Shown: positions 32,401 through 47,809 of the stretch, one piece after another
Layout of the letters: the number at the start of each line of letters is the position of its first letter
Position numbering within the stretch: position 1 is the first letter of the stretch
Source: Colletes latitarsis
Lineage: Eukaryota; Arthropoda; Insecta; Hymenoptera; Colletidae
Direction of reading: 5' to 3'
Assembly (NCBI RefSeq): GCF_051014445.1
Contig: NC_135141.1
Span: forward strand, 372,001 to 436,000
Length of the DNA: 64,000 bases
Made by a program: the position numbers and the translations under genes
The notes under the pieces: generated by a model
Told to the model about the DNA's origin: nothing
The model's input: only the letters and a program-made list of their open reading frames with translations
Databases searched by the model: none

Positions 32401-35400
32401 TAACCCAACCCTAACCGGTGTTATCCTCTAAAATATTGATCGAAACCAGGTTTAGTTGACTGTTTCGTTGAGGTACCGCATTAATGCGCCATTCAAACAG
32501 GGTAAATCCCTGGTTCTGGCCAACAAGTATTCGATGAAGGCAGAATCATGGGCGAGATGCGGGCATAACCCAGACCTAACCCAACCCTAACCGATGTTAT
32601 CCTCTAAAATATTGATCGAAACCAGGTTTAGTTGACTGTTTCATTGTGGTACCGCATTACTGCGCCATTCAAACAGGAAAAAACCCAGGACCTGGCCAAC
32701 AAGAAGGCGAAGAAGGCAAAATCATGAGCCAGATGCGGGCATAACACAGACCTAACCCAGACCTAACCGGTTTTATCCTCTAAAATGTGGATCGAAACCA
32801 GCTTTCATTGACTGTTTCAGTGTGGTATCACATTACTACGTGATTCAAACCCGAAAAAACCCGGGATCTGGCCAACAAGTATGCGAGGAAGGCAAAATCA
32901 TGAGCCAGATGCGGGCATAACACAGACCTAACCCAGACCTAACCGGTGTTATCCTCAAAAATACTGACCGAATCCAGGTTTAATTGACCGTTCCACTGTG
33001 GTACCACATTACTACGTGATGCAAACGTGAAAAACCCAGGATCTGGCCAACAAGTATGCTAAGAAGGCAAAATCATGAGCGAGATGTGGGCATAACCCAG
33101 ACCTAACCCAGACCTAACCGGTGTTATCCTCCAAAATATTGATCGAAACCAAAGTTAATGGACTGTTTCTGTGTGGTAGTACATTACTACGTCATTCAAA
33201 CAGGGTAAAACCCAGGTTCTGGCCAACAAGTATACGATGAAGGCAGAATCATGGGCGAGATGCGGGCATAACCCAGACCTAACCCATCCCTATCCGGTGT
33301 TATCCTCTAAAATATTGATCGAAACCAGGTTTAGTTGACTGTTTCGTTGAGGTACCGCATTACTGCGCCATTCAAACAGCGTAAAACCCAGGTTCTGGCC
33401 AACAAGTATGCGAAGAAGGCAAAATCATGAGCCAGATGCGGGTATAACCCAGGCCTAACCCAGACCTAACCGGTGTTATCCTCAAAAATACTGACCGAAT
33501 CCAGGTTTATTTGACTGTTTCGCTGTGGTACCGCATCACTGCGCAATTCAAACAGGGTAAAACCCAGGATCTGGCCAACAAGAATGCGAAGAAGGCAAAA
33601 TCATGAGCCAGATGCGGGCATAACCCAGACCTAACCCAGACCTAACCGGTGTTATCCTCCAAAATATTGATTGAAACTAGGTTTAATTGACTATTTCACT
33701 GTGGTACCACATCACTACGTGATTCAAACAGGAAAAAACCCAGGATCTGGCCAACAAGAATGCGAAGAAGGCAAAATCATGAGCCAGATGCGGGCATAAC
33801 CCAGACCTAACCCAGACCTAACCGGTGTTATCCTCAAAAATACTGACCGAATGTAGGTTTAATTGACCGCTCCACTGTGGTACCACATTACTACGTGATG
33901 CAAACGTGAAAAACCCAGGATCTGGCCAACAAGTATGCTAAGAAGGCAAAATCATGAGCGAGATGCGGGCATAACCCAGACCTAACCCAGACTTAACGGA
34001 TGTTATCCTCCAAAATATTGATCGAAACCAGCTTTCATTGACTATTTCACTGTGGTACCACATCACTACGTGATTCAAACAGGAAAAAACCCAGGATCTG
34101 GCCAACAAGAATGCGAAGAAGGCAAAATCATGAGCCAGATGCGGGCATAACCCAGACCTAACCCAGACCTAACCGGTGTTATCCTCAAAAATACTGACCG
34201 AATCCAGGTTTAATTGACTGTTTCACTGTGGTACCACATTACTACGTGATGCAAACGTGAAAAACCCAGGATCTGGCCAACAAGTATGCTAAGAAGGCAA
34301 AATCATGAGCGAGATGCGGGCATAACCCAGACCTAACCCAACCCTAACCGGTGTTATCCTCTAAAATATTGATCGAAACCAGGTTTAGTTGACTGTTTCG
34401 TTGAGGTACCGCATTAATGCGCCATTCAAACAGGGTAAATCCCAGGTTCTGGCCAACAAGTATTCGATGAAGGCAGAATCATGGGCGAGATGCGGGCATA
34501 ACCCAGACCTAACCCAACCCTAACCGGTGTTATCCTCAAAAATACTGACCGAAACCAGGTTTAGTTGACTGTTTCGTTGTGGTAACGCATTACTGCGCCA
34601 TTCAAACAGGGTAAAACCCAGGATCTGGCCAACAAGAATGCGAAGAAGGCAAAATCATGAGCCAGATGCGGGCATGCCACAGACCTAACCCAAACCTAAC
34701 CCGGTTTTATCCTCTAAAATGTGGATCGAAACCAGCTTTAATTGACTGTTTCAGTGTGGTACCACATTACTACGTGATTCAAACCCGAAAAAACCCAGGA
34801 TCTGGCCAACAAGAATGCGAAGAAGGCAAAATCATGAGCCAGATGCGGGCATAACCCAGACCAAACCCAGACCTAACCGGTGTTATCCTCAAAAATACTG
34901 ACCGAATCCAGGTTTAATTGACCGCTCCACTGTGGTACCACATTACTACGTGATGCAAACGTGAAAAACCCAGGATCGGGCCAACAAGTATGCTAAGAAG
35001 GCAAAATCATGAGCGAGATGTGGGCATAACCCAGACCTAACCCAACCCTAACCGGCGTTATCCTCTAAAATATTGATCGAAACCAGGTTTAGTTGACTGT
35101 TTCGTTGTGGTACCGCATTACTGCGCCATTCAAACAGGGTAAAACCCAGGTTCTGGCCAACAAGTATACGATGAAGGCAGAATCATGGGCGAGATGCGGG
35201 CATAACCCAGACCTAACCGGTGTTATCCTCTATAATATTGATCGAAACCAGATTTAGTTGACTGTTTCGTGTGGTACCGCATTACTACATGATTCAATCA
35301 TGGTACAACCCAGGTTCTGGCCAACAATTATGCGAAGAAGGCAAAATCATGAGGCAGATGCGGGCATAACACAGACCTAACCCAACCCCAACCGGTGTCA

Positions 35401-38400
35401 TCCTCTATAATATTGATCGAAACCAGATTTAGTTGACTGCTTCAGTGCGGTAGCACATTACTACGTGATGCAAACCTGAAAAACCCTGCATCTGGCCAAC
35501 AAGTATGCTAAGAAGGCAAAATCATGAGCGAGATGCGGGCATAACCCAGACCTAACCCAGACCTAACCGGTGTTATCCTCCAAAATATTGATCGAAACCA
35601 AATTTAATGGACTGTTTCTGTGTGGTACCGCATTACTACGTCATTCAAACAGGGTAAAACCCAGGTTCTGGCCAACAGGTATGCGATGATGGCAGAATCA
35701 TGAGCGAGATGCGGGCATAACCCAGACCTAACCCAGACCTAACCGGTGTTATCCTCCAAAATATTGATCGAATCTAGGTTTAATTGACTATTTCACTGTG
35801 GTACCACATCACTACGTGATTCAAACAGGAAAAAACCCAGGATCTAGCCAACAAGATTGCGAAGAAGGCAAAATCATGAGCCAGATGCGGCCATAACACA
35901 TACCTAACCCAGACCTAACCGGTTTTATCCTGTAAAATGTTGATCGAAACCAGCTTTAATTGACCGTTTCAGTGTGGTACCACATTACTACGTGATTCAA
36001 ACCCCAAAAAACCCTGGATCTGGCCAACAAGTATGCGAAGATGGCAAAATCATAAGCCAGATGCGGGCATAACCCAGACCTAACCCAGACCTAACCGGTG
36101 TTATCCTAAAAAATGTGGATCGAAACCAGCTTCAATTGACTGTTTCAGTGTGGTACCACATTACTACGTGATTCAAACCTGAAAAAACCCAGGATCTGGC
36201 CAACAAGTATGCGAAGAAGGCAAAATCATGAGCCAGATGCGGGCATAACCCAGACCTAACCCAGACCTAACCGGTGTTATCCTCAAAAATACTGACCGAA
36301 TCCAGGTTTAATTGACCGCTCCACTGTGGTACCACATTACTACGTGACGCAAACGTGAAAAACCCAGGATCGGGCCAACAAGTATGCTAAGAAGGCAAAA
36401 TCATGAGCGAGATGCGGGCATAACCCAGACCTAACCCAACCCTAACCGGTGTTATCCTCTAAAATATTGATCGAAACCAGGTTTAGTTGACTGTTTCGTT
36501 GTGGTACCGCATTACTGCGCCATTCAAACAGGGTAAAACCCAGGTTCTGGCCAACAAGTATTCGATGAAGGCAGAATCATGGGCGAGATGCGGGCATAAC
36601 CCAGACCTAACCCAGACCTAACCGGTGTTATCCTCCAAAATATTGATCGAATCTAGGTTTAATTGACTATTTCACTGTGGCACCACATCACTACGTGATT
36701 CAAACAGGAAAAAACCCAGGATCTGGCCAACAAGAATGCGAAGAAGGCAAAATCATGAGCCAGATGCGGGCATAACACAGACCTAACCCAGACCTAACCG
36801 GTTTTATCCTCTAAAATTGTGGATCGAAACCAGGTTTAGTTGACTGTTTCGTTGTGGTACCGCATTACTCCGCCATTCAAACAGGGTAAAACCCAGGTTC
36901 TGGCCAACAAGTATTCGATGAAGGCAGAATCATGGGCGAGATGCGGGCATAACCCAGACCTAACCCAGACCTAACCGGTGTTATCCTCCAAAATATTGAT
37001 CGAATCTAGGTTTAATTGACTATTTCACTGTGGCACCACATCACTTCGTGATTCAAACAGGAAAAAACCCAGGATCTGGCCAACAAGAATGCGAAGAAGG
37101 CAAAATCATGAGCCAGATGCGGGCATAACACAGACCTAACCCAGACCTTACCGGTTTTATCCTCTAAAATTGTGGATCGAAACCAGGTTTAATTGACTGT
37201 TTCAGTGTGGTACCACATTACTACGTGATTCAAACCCGAAAAAACCCAGAATCTGGCCAACAAGTATGCGAAGAAGGCAAAATCGTGAGCCAGATGCGGG
37301 CATAACCCAGACCTAACCCAGACCTAACCGGTGTTATCCTCAAAAACACTGACCGAATCCAGGTTTAATTGACCGCTCCACTGTGGTACCACATTACTAC
37401 GTGATGCAAACGTGAAAAACCCAGGATCTGGCCAACAAGTATGCTAAGGGGGCAAAATCATGAGCGAGATGCGGGCATAACCCAGACCTAACCCAGACCT
37501 AACCGGTGTTATCCTCCAAAATATTGATCGAAACCAAATTTAATGGACTGTTTCTGTGTGGTACCGCATTACTACGTCATTCAAACAGGGTAAAACCCAG
37601 GTTCTGGCCAACAAGTATACGATGAAGGCAGAATCATGGGCGAGATGCGGGCATAACCCAGACCTAACCCAGACCTAGCCGGTGTTATCATCTAAAATAT
37701 TGATCGAAACCTGGTTTAGTTGACTGTTTCGCTGTGGTACCGCATTACTGCGCCATTCAAACAGGGTAAAACCAGGGTTCTGGCCAACAAGTATACGTTG
37801 ACGGCAGAATCATGGGCGAGATGCGGGCATAACCCAGACCTAACCGGTGTTATCCTCTAAAATATTGATCGAAACCAGGTTTAGTTGACTGTTTCGTTGT
37901 CGTACCGCATTACTGCGCCATTCAAACAAGGTAAAACCCAGGTTTTGGCCAACAAGTATGCGATGAAGGCAGAATCATGAGCGAGATGCGGGCATAACCC
38001 AGACCTAACCCAGACCTAACCGGTGTTCTCCTCCAAAATATTGATCGAAACCAAATTTAATGGACTGTTTCTGTGTTGTACCGCATTACTACGTGATTCA
38101 AACTCGAAAAAACCCAGGATCTGGCCAACAAATATACTAAGAAGTCAAAATCCTGAGCGAGATGCGGGCATAACACAGACCTAACCCAGACCTAACCGGT
38201 TTTATCCTCTAAAATGTGGATCGAAACCAGCTTCAATTGACTGTTTCAGTGTGGTACCACATTACTACGTGATTCAAACCCGAAAAAACCCAGGATCTGG
38301 CCAACAAGTATGCGAAGAAGGCAAAATCATGAGCCAGATGCGGGCATAACACAGACCTAACCCAGACCTAACCGGTGTTATCCTCAAAAACACTGACCGA

Positions 38401-41400
38401 ATCCAGGTTTAATTGACCGCTCCACTGTGGTACCACATTACTACGTGATGCAAACGTGAAAAACCCAGGATCTGGCCAACAAGTATGCTAAGAAGGCAAA
38501 ATCATGAGCGAGATGCGGGCATAACCCAGACCTAACCCAGACCTAACCGGTGTTATCCTCCAAAATATTGATCGAAACCAAATTTAATGGACTGTTTCTG
38601 TGCGGTACCGCATTACTACGTCATTCAAACAGGGTAAAACCCAGGTTCTGGCCAACATGTATGCGATGAAGGCAGAATCATGGGCGAGATGCGGGCATAA
38701 CCCAGACCTAACCCAGACCTAACCGGTGTTATCATCTAAAATATTGATCGAAACCTGGTTTAGTTGACTGTTTCGCTGTGGTACCGCATTACTGCGCCAT
38801 TCAAACAGGGTAAAACCCAGGTTCTGGCCAACAAGTATACGTTGACGGCAGAATCATGGGCGAGATGCGGGCATAACCCAGACCTAACCGGTGTTATCCT
38901 CTAAAATATTGATCGAAACCAGGTTTAGTTGACAGTTTCGTTGTCGTACCGCATTACTGCGCCATTCAAACAAGGTAAAACCCAGGTTCTGGCCAACAAG
39001 TATGCGATGAAGGCAGAATCATGAGCGAGATGCGGGCATAACCCAGACCTAACCCAGACCTAACTGGTGTTCTCCTCCATAATATTGATCGAAACCAAAT
39101 TTAATGGACTGTTTCGGTGTTGTACCGCATTACTACGTGATTCAAACTCGAAAAAACCCAGGATCTGGCCAACAAATATACTAAGAAGTCAAAATCCTGA
39201 GCGAGATGCGGGCATAACCCAGACCTAACCCAACCCAACCGGTGTTATCCTCTAAAATATTGATCGAAACCAGGTTTAGTTGACTGATTCGTTGTGGTAC
39301 CGCATTACTGCGCCATTCAAACAGGGTAAAACCCAGGTTCTGACCAACAAGTATTCGATGAAGGCAGAATCATGGGCGAGATGCGGGCATAACCCAGACC
39401 TAACCCAGACCTAACCGGTGTTATCCTCTAAAATATTGATCGAAACTAGGTTTATGTGACTATTTCACTGTGGTACCACATCACTGCGTGATTCAAACAG
39501 GAAAAAACCCAGGATCTGGCCAACAAGTATGCGAAGAAGGCAAAATCATGAGCCAGATGCGGGCATAACACAGACCTAACCCAGACCTAACCGGTTTTAT
39601 CCTCTAAAATGTGGATCGCAACCAGGTTTAGTTGACTGTTTCGTTGAGGTACCGCATTACTGCGCCATTCAAACAGGGTAAAACCCAGGTTCTGGCCAAC
39701 AAGTATTCGATGAAGGCAGAATCATGGGCGAGATGCGGGCATAACCCAGACCTAACCCAGACCTAACCGGTGTTATCCTCCAAAATATTGATCGAATCTA
39801 GGTTTAATTGACTATTTCACTGTGGCACCACATCACTACGTGATTCAAACAGGAAAAAACCCAGGATCTGGCCAACAAGAATGCGAAGAAGGCAAAATCA
39901 TGAGCCAGATGCGGGCATAACACAGACCTAACCCAGACCTAACCGGTTTTATCCTCTAAAATTGTGGATCGAAACCAGGTTTAATTGACTGTTTCAGTGT
40001 GGTACCACATTACTACGTGATTCAAACCCGAAAAAACCCAGGATCTGGCCAACAAGTATGCGAAGAAGGCAAAATGATGAGCCAGATGCGGGCATAACCC
40101 AGACCTAACCCAGACCTAACCGGTGTTATCCTCAAAAACACTGACCGAATCCAGGTTTAATTGACCGCTCCACTGTGGTACCACATTACTACGTGATGCA
40201 AACGTGAAAAACCCAGGATCTGGCCAACAAGTATGCTAAGAAGGCAAAATCATGAGCGAGATGCGGGCATAACCCAGACCTAACCCAGACCTAACCGGTG
40301 TTATCCTCCAAAATATTGATCGAAACCAAATTTAATGGACTGTTTCTGTGTGGTACCGCATTACTACGTCATTCAAACAGGGTAAAACCCAGGTTCTGGC
40401 CAACAAGTATTCGATGAAGGCAGAATCATGGGCGAGATGTGGGCATAACCTAGACCTTACCCAACCCTAACCGGTGTTATCCTCAAAAATACTGATCGAA
40501 TCCAGGTTTAATTGACCGTTCCACTGTGGTACCACATTACTACGTGATGCAAACGTGAAAAACCCAGGATCTGGCCAACAAGTATGCTAAGAAGGCAAAA
40601 TCATGAGCGAGATCCGTGCATAACCCAGACCTAACCGAACCCTAACCGGTGTTATCCTCTAAAATATTGATCGAAACCAGGTTTAGTTGACTGTTTCGTT
40701 GAGGTACCGCATTACTACGTCATTCAAACAGGGTAAAACCCAGGTTCTGGCCAACAAGTATTCGATGAAGGCAGAATCATGGGCGAGATGCGGGCATAAC
40801 CCAGACCTAACCCAGACCTAACCGGTGTTATCCTCCAAAATATTGATCGAATCTAGGTTTAATTGACTATTTCACTGTGGCACCACATCACTACGTGATT
40901 CAAACTGGAAAAAACCCAGGATCTGGCCAACAAGAATGCGAAGAAGGCAAAATCATCAGCCAGATGCGGGCATAACACAGACCTAACCCAGACCTAACCG
41001 GTTTTATCCTCTAAAATTGTGGATCGAAACCAGGTTTAATTGACTGTTTCAGTGTGGTACCACATTACTACGTGATTCAAACCCGAAAAAACCCAGGATC
41101 TGGCCAACAAGTATGCGAAGAAGGCAAAATCATGAGCCAGATGCGGGCATAACCCAGACCTAACCCAGACCTAACCGGTGTTATCCTCAAAAACACTGAC
41201 CGAATCCAGGTTTAATTGACCGCTCCACTGTGGTACCACATTACTACGTGATGCAAACGTGAAAAACCCAGGATCTGGCCAACAAGTATGCTAAGAAGGC
41301 AAAATCATGAGCGAGATCCGTGCATAACCCAGACCTAACCCAACCCTAACCGGTGTTATCCTCTAAAATATTGATCGAAACCAGGTTTAGTTGACTGTTT

Positions 41401-42650
41401 CGTTGAGGTACCGCATTACTGCGCCATTCAAACAGGGTAAAACCCAGGTTCTGGCCAACAAGTATTCGATGAAGGCAGAATCATGGGCGAGATGCGGGCA
41501 TAACCCAGACCTAACCCAACCCTAACAGGTGTTATCCTCAAAAATACTGACCGAATCCAGGTTTAATTGACCGTTCCACAGTGGTACCACATTACTACGT
41601 GATGCAAACGTGAAAAACCAGGATCTGGCCAACAAGTATGCTAAGAAGGCAAAATCATGAGCGAGATGCGGGCTTAACCCAGACCTAACCCAGACCTAAC
41701 CGGTGTTATCCTCCAAAATATTGATCGAAACCAGCTTTCATTGACTATGTCACTGTGGTACCACATCACTACGTGATGCAGACGTGAAAAACCCAGGATC
41801 TGGCCAACAAGAATGCGAAGAAGGCAAAATCATGAGCCTGATGCGGGCATAACACAGACCTTACCCAGACCTAACCGGTTTTATCCTCCAAAATGTGGAA
41901 CGAAACCAGCCATAATTGACTGCTTCAGTGTGGTACCACATTACTAAGTGATTCAAACCCGAAGAAACCCAGGATCTGGTCAACAAGTATGCGAAGATGG
42001 CAAAATCATGAGCCAGATGCGGGCATAACCCAGACCTAACCCATCCCTATCCGGTGTTATCCTCTAAAATATTGATCGAAACCAGGTTTAGTTGACTGCT
42101 TCAGTGCGGTACCACATTACAACGTGATGCAAACCTGAAAAACCCTGCATCTGGCCAACAAGTATGCGAAGGAGGCCAAGTCATGAGCGAGATGCGGGCA
42201 TAACCCAGACCTAACCCAACCCTAACCGGTGTTATCCTCTAAAATATTGATCGAAACCAGGTTTAGTTGACTGTTTCGTTGAGGTACCGCATTACTGCGC
42301 CATTCAAACAGCGTAAAACCCAGGTTCTGGCCAACAAGTATTCGATGAAGGCAGAATCATGGGCGAGATGCGGGCATAACCCAGACCTAACCCATCCCTA
42401 TCCGGTGTTATCCTCTAAAATATTGATCGAAACCAGGTTTAGTTGACCGTTTCGTTGTGGTACCGCATTACTGCGCCATTCAAACAGGAAAAAACCCAGG
42501 ATCTGGCCAACAAGAAGGCGAAGAAGGCAAAATCATAAGCCAGATGCGGGCATAACACAGACCTAACCCATACCTAACCGGTGTTATCCTCCAAAATATG
42601 GATTGAAACTAGGTTTAATTGACTATTTCACTGTGGTACCACATCACTAC
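29460..42650. repeat. Dispersed block duplication ~11.7 kb apart
   Basis: About 29,460-30,940 recurs at about 41,200-42,650 with an offset of about 11,735 bp. Diagnostic variants are GATCCGTGCATAACC (29,579 and 41,315) and TGTGGAACGAAACCAGC (about 30,160 and 41,895). A further GATCCGTGCA unit at 40,611 is 704 bp (4 units) from the second. Confidence 0.75.
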
Positions 42651-45600
42651 GTGATGCAAACGTGAAAAACCCAGGATCTGGCCAACAAGAATGCGAAGAA
42701 GGCAAAATCATGAGCCTGATGCGGGCATAACACAGACCTTACCCAGACCTAACCGGTTTTATCCTCCAAAATGTGGAACGAAACCAGCTATAATTGACTG
42801 CTTCAGTGTGGTACCACATTACTAAGTGATTCAAACCCGAAGAAACCCAGGATCTGGTCAACAAGTATGCGAAGATGGCAAAATCATGAGCCAGATGCGG
42901 GCATAAGCCAGACCTAACCCATCCCTATCCGGTGTTATCCTCTAAAATATTGATCGAAACCAGGTTTAGTTGACTGATTCGTTGTGGTACCGCATTACTG
43001 CGCCATTCAAACAGGATAAAAACCCAGGTTTTGGCCAACAAGTATTCGATGAAGGCAGAATCATGGGCGAGATGCGGGCATAACCCAGATCTAACCCAGA
43101 CCTAACCGGTGTTATCCTCTAAAATATTGATCGAAACCAGGTTTAGTTGACTGATTCGTTGTGGTACCGCATTACTGCGCCATTCAAGCAGGGTAAAACC
43201 CAGGTTCTGACCAACAAGTATTCGATGAAGGCAGAATCATGGGCGAGATGCGGGCATAACCCAGACCTAACCCAGACCTAACCGGAGTTATCCTCCAAAA
43301 TATTGATCGAAACGAGCTTTAGTTGACTGTTTCGCTGTGGTACCGCATTACTGCGCCATTCAAACAGGGTAAAACCCAGGTTCTGGCCAACAAGTATTCG
43401 ATGAAGGCAGAATCATGGGCGAGATGCGGGCATAACCCAGACCTAACCCAGACCTAACCGGTGTTATCCTCCAAAATATTGATCGAATCTAGGTTTAATT
43501 GACTATTTCACTGTGGCACCACATCACTACGTGATTCAAACAGGAAAAAACCCAGGATCTGGCCAACAAGAATGCGAAGAAGGCAAAATCATGAGCCAGA
43601 TGCGGGCATAACACGGACCTAACCCAGACCTAACCGGTTTTATCCTCTAAAATTGTGGATCGAAACCAGGTTTAATTGACTGTTTCAGTGTGGTACCACA
43701 TTACTACGTGATTCAAACCCGAAAAAACCCAGGATTTGGCCAACAAGTATGCGAAGAAGGCAAAATCATGAGCCAGATGCGGGCATAACCCAGACCTAAC
43801 CCAGACCTAACCGGTGATATCCTCAAAAACACTGTCCGAATCCAGGTTTAATTGACCGCTCCACTGTGGTACCACATTACTACGTGATGCAAACGTGAAA
43901 AACCCAGGATCTGGCCAACAAGTATGCTAAGAAGGCAAAATCATGAGCGAGATGCGGGCATAACCCAGACCTAACCCAGACCTAACCGGTGTTATCCTCC
44001 AAAATATTGATCGAATCTAGGTTTAATTGACTATTTCACTGTGGCACCACATCACTACGTGATTCAAACAGGAGAAAACCCAGGATCTGGCCAACAAGAA
44101 TGCGAAGAAGGCAAAATCATGAGCCAGATGCGGGCATAACACAGACCTAACCCAGACCTAACCGGTTTTATCCTCTAAAATTGTGGATCGAAACCAGGTT
44201 TAATTGACTGTTTCAGTGTGGTACCACATTACTACGTGATTCAAACCCGAAAAAACCCAGGATCTGGCCAACAAGTATGCGAAGAAGGCAAAATCGTGAG
44301 CCAGATGCGGGCATAACCCAGACCTAACCCAGACCTAACCGGTGTTATCCTCAAAAACACTGACCGAATCCAGGTTTAATTGACCGCTCCACTGTGGTAC
44401 CACATTACTACGTGATGCAAACGTGAAAAACCCAGGATCTGGCCAACAAGTATGCTAAGAAGGCAAAATCATGAGCGAGATGCGGGCATAACCCAGACCT
44501 AACCCAGACCTAACCGGTGTTATCCTCCAAAATATTGATCGAAATCAAATTTAATGGACTGTTTCTGTGTGGTACCGCATTACTACGTCATTCAAACAGG
44601 GTAAAACCCAGGTTCTGGCCAACAAGTATACGATGAAGGCAGAATCATGGGCGAGATGCGGGCATAACCCAGACCTAACCCAGACCTAACCGGTGTTATC
44701 ATCTAAAATATTGATCGAAACCTGGTTTAGTTGACTGTTTCGCTGTGGTACCGCATTACTGCGCCATTCAAACAGGGTAAAACCCAGGTTCTGGCCAACA
44801 AGTATACGTTGACGGCAGAATCATGGGCGAGATGCGGGCATAACCCAGACCTAACCGGTGTTATCCTCTAAAATATTGATCGAAACCAGGTTTAGTTGAC
44901 TGTTTCGTTGTCGCACCGCATTACTGCGCCATTCAAACAAGGTAAAACCCAGGTTCTGGCCAACAAGTATGCGATGAAGGCAGAATCATGAGCGAGATGC
45001 GGGCATAACCCAGACCTAACCCAGACCTAACCGGTGTTCTCCTCCAAAATATTGATCGAAACCAAATTTAATGGACTGTTTCTGTGTTGTACCGCATTAC
45101 TACGTGATTCAAACTCGAAAAAACCCAGGATCTGGCCAACAAATATACTAAGAAGTCAAAATCCTGAGAGAGATGCGGGCATAACCCAGACCTAACCCAA
45201 CCCAACCGGTGTTATCCTCTAAAATATTGATCGAAACCAGGTTTAGTTGACTGATTCGTTGTGGTACCGCATTACTGCGCCATTCAAACAGGGTAAAACC
45301 CAGGTTCTGACCAACAAGTATTCGATGAAGGCAGAATCATGGGCGAGATGCGGGCATAACCCAGACCTAACCCAGACCTAACCGGTGTTATCCTCTAATA
45401 TATTGATCGAAACTAGGTTTATGTGACTATTTCACTGTGGTACCACATCACTACGTGATTCAAACAGGAAAAAACCCAGGATCTGGCCAACAAGTATGCG
45501 AAGAAGGCAAAATCATGAGCCAGAAGCGGGCATAACACAGACCTAACCCAGACCTAACCGGTTTTATCCTCTAAAATGTGGATCGAAACCAGGTTTAGTT

Positions 45601-46225
45601 GACTGTTTCGTTGAGGTACCGCATTACTGCGCCATTCAAACAGGGTAAAACCCAGGTTCTGGCCAACAAGTATTCGATGAAGGCAGAATCATGGGCGAGA
45701 TGCGGGCATAACCCAGACCTAACCCAGACCTAACCGGTGTTATCCTCCAAAATATTGATCGAATCTAGGTTTAATTGACTATTTCACTGTGGCACCACAT
45801 CACTACGTGATTCAAACAGGAAAAAACCCAGGATCTGGCCAACAAGAATGCGAAGAACGCAAAATCATGAGCCAGATGCGGGCATAACACAGACCTAACC
45901 CAGACCTAACCGGTTTTATCCTCTAAAATTGTGGATCGAAACCAGGTTTAATTTACTGTTTCAGTGTGGTACCACATTACTACGTGATACAAACCCGAAA
46001 AAACCCAGGATCTGGCCAACAAGTATGCGAAGAAGGCAAAATCATGAGCCAGATGCGGGCATAACCCAGACCTAACCCAGACCTAACCGGTGTTATCCTC
46101 AAAAACACTGACCGAATCCAGGTTTAATTGACCGCTCCACTGTGGTACCACATTACTACGTGATGCAAACGTGAAAAACCCAGGATCTGGCCAACAAGTA
46201 TGCTAAGAAGGCAAAATCATGAGCG
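39050..46225. repeat. Block duplication with 5967-bp offset (34 units)
   Basis: About 39,050-40,250 recurs at about 45,030-46,220. The rare TAACCCAACCCAACCGG spacer (39,231 and 45,198) and TTTATGTGACTATTTC (39,451 and 45,418) have the same offset. An additional 6-unit repeat of about 1040 bp links 38.0 and 39.1 kb through the GGTGTTCTCCTCC variant. Confidence 0.75.
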
Positions 46226-47809
46226 AGATGCGGGCATAACCCAGACCTAACCGGTGTTATCCTCTAAAATATTGATCGAAACCAGATTTAGTTGACTGCT
46301 TCAGTGCGGTACCACATTACTAAGTGATGCAAACCTGAAAAACCCTGCATCTGGCCAACATGTATGCGAAGGAGGCCAAGTCATGAGCGAGATGCGAGCA
46401 TAACCCAGACCTAACCCAGACCTAACCGGAGTTATCCTCCAAAATATTGATCGAAACCAGCTTTAGTTGACTGTTTCGTGTGGTACCGCATTACTACGTG
46501 ATTCAATCAGGGTACAACCCAGGTTCTGGCCAACAATTATGCGAAGAAGGCAAAATCATGAGGCAGATGCGGGCATAACACAGACCTAACCCAACCCCAA
46601 CCGGTGTTATCCTCCAAAATATTGATCGAAACCAGGTTTAGTTGACTGATTCGTTGTGGTACCGCATTACTGCGCCATTCAAACAGGGTAAAACCCAGGT
46701 TCTGACCAACAAGTATTCGATGAAGGCAGAATCATGGGCGAGATGCGGGCATAACCCAGATCTAACCCAGACCTAACCGGTGTTATCCACTAAAATGTGG
46801 ATCGAAACCAGTTTTAGTTGACTGTTTCAGTGTGGTACCACAATAACTACGTGATTCAAACCCGAAAAAACCCGGGATCTGGCCAAAAAGTATGCGAAGA
46901 AGGCAAAATCATGAGCGAGATGCGGGCATAACCCAGACCTAACCCAGACCTAACCGGTGTTATCCTCTAAAATATTGATCGAAACCAGGTTTAATTGACT
47001 GTTTCACTGTGGTACCACATCACTACGTGATTCAAACAGGAAAAAACCCAGGATCTGGCCAACAAGAGTGCGAAGAAGGCAAAACCATGAGCCAGATGCG
47101 GGCATAACACAGACCTAACCCAGACCTAACCGGTGTTATCCTCAAAAACACTGACCGAATCCAGGTTTAATTGACCGCTCCACTGTGGTACCACATTACT
47201 ACGTGACGCAAACGTGAAAAACCCAGGATCGGGACAACAAGTATGCTAAGAAGGCAAAATCACGAGCGAGATGCGGGCATAACCCAGACCTAACCCAGAC
47301 CTAACCGGTGTTATCCTCTATAATATTGATCGAAACCAAATTTAATGGACTGTTTCAGTGCGGTACCACATTACTACGTGATGCAAACCTGAAACACCCT
47401 GCATCTGGCCAACATGTATGCGAAGGAGGCCAAGTCTTGAGCGAGATGCGGGTATAACCCAGACCTAACCCAGACCTAACCGGTGTTATCCTCCAAAATA
47501 TTGATCGAAACCAGCTTTAGTTGACTGTTTCGTTGTGGTACCGCATAACTACGTGATTCAATCACGGTATAACCCAGGTTCTGGCCAACAATTATGCGAA
47601 GAAGGCAAAATCATGAGCCAGAAGCGGGCATAACCCAGTCCTAACCCAGACCTAACCGGTGTTATCCTCAAAAATACTGACCGAATCCAGGTTTAATTGA
47701 CCGTTCCACTGTGGTACCACATTACTACGTGACGCAAACGTGAAAAACCGAGGATCGGGCCAACAAGTATGCTAAGAAGGCAAAATCATGAGCGAGATGC
47801 GGGCATAAC

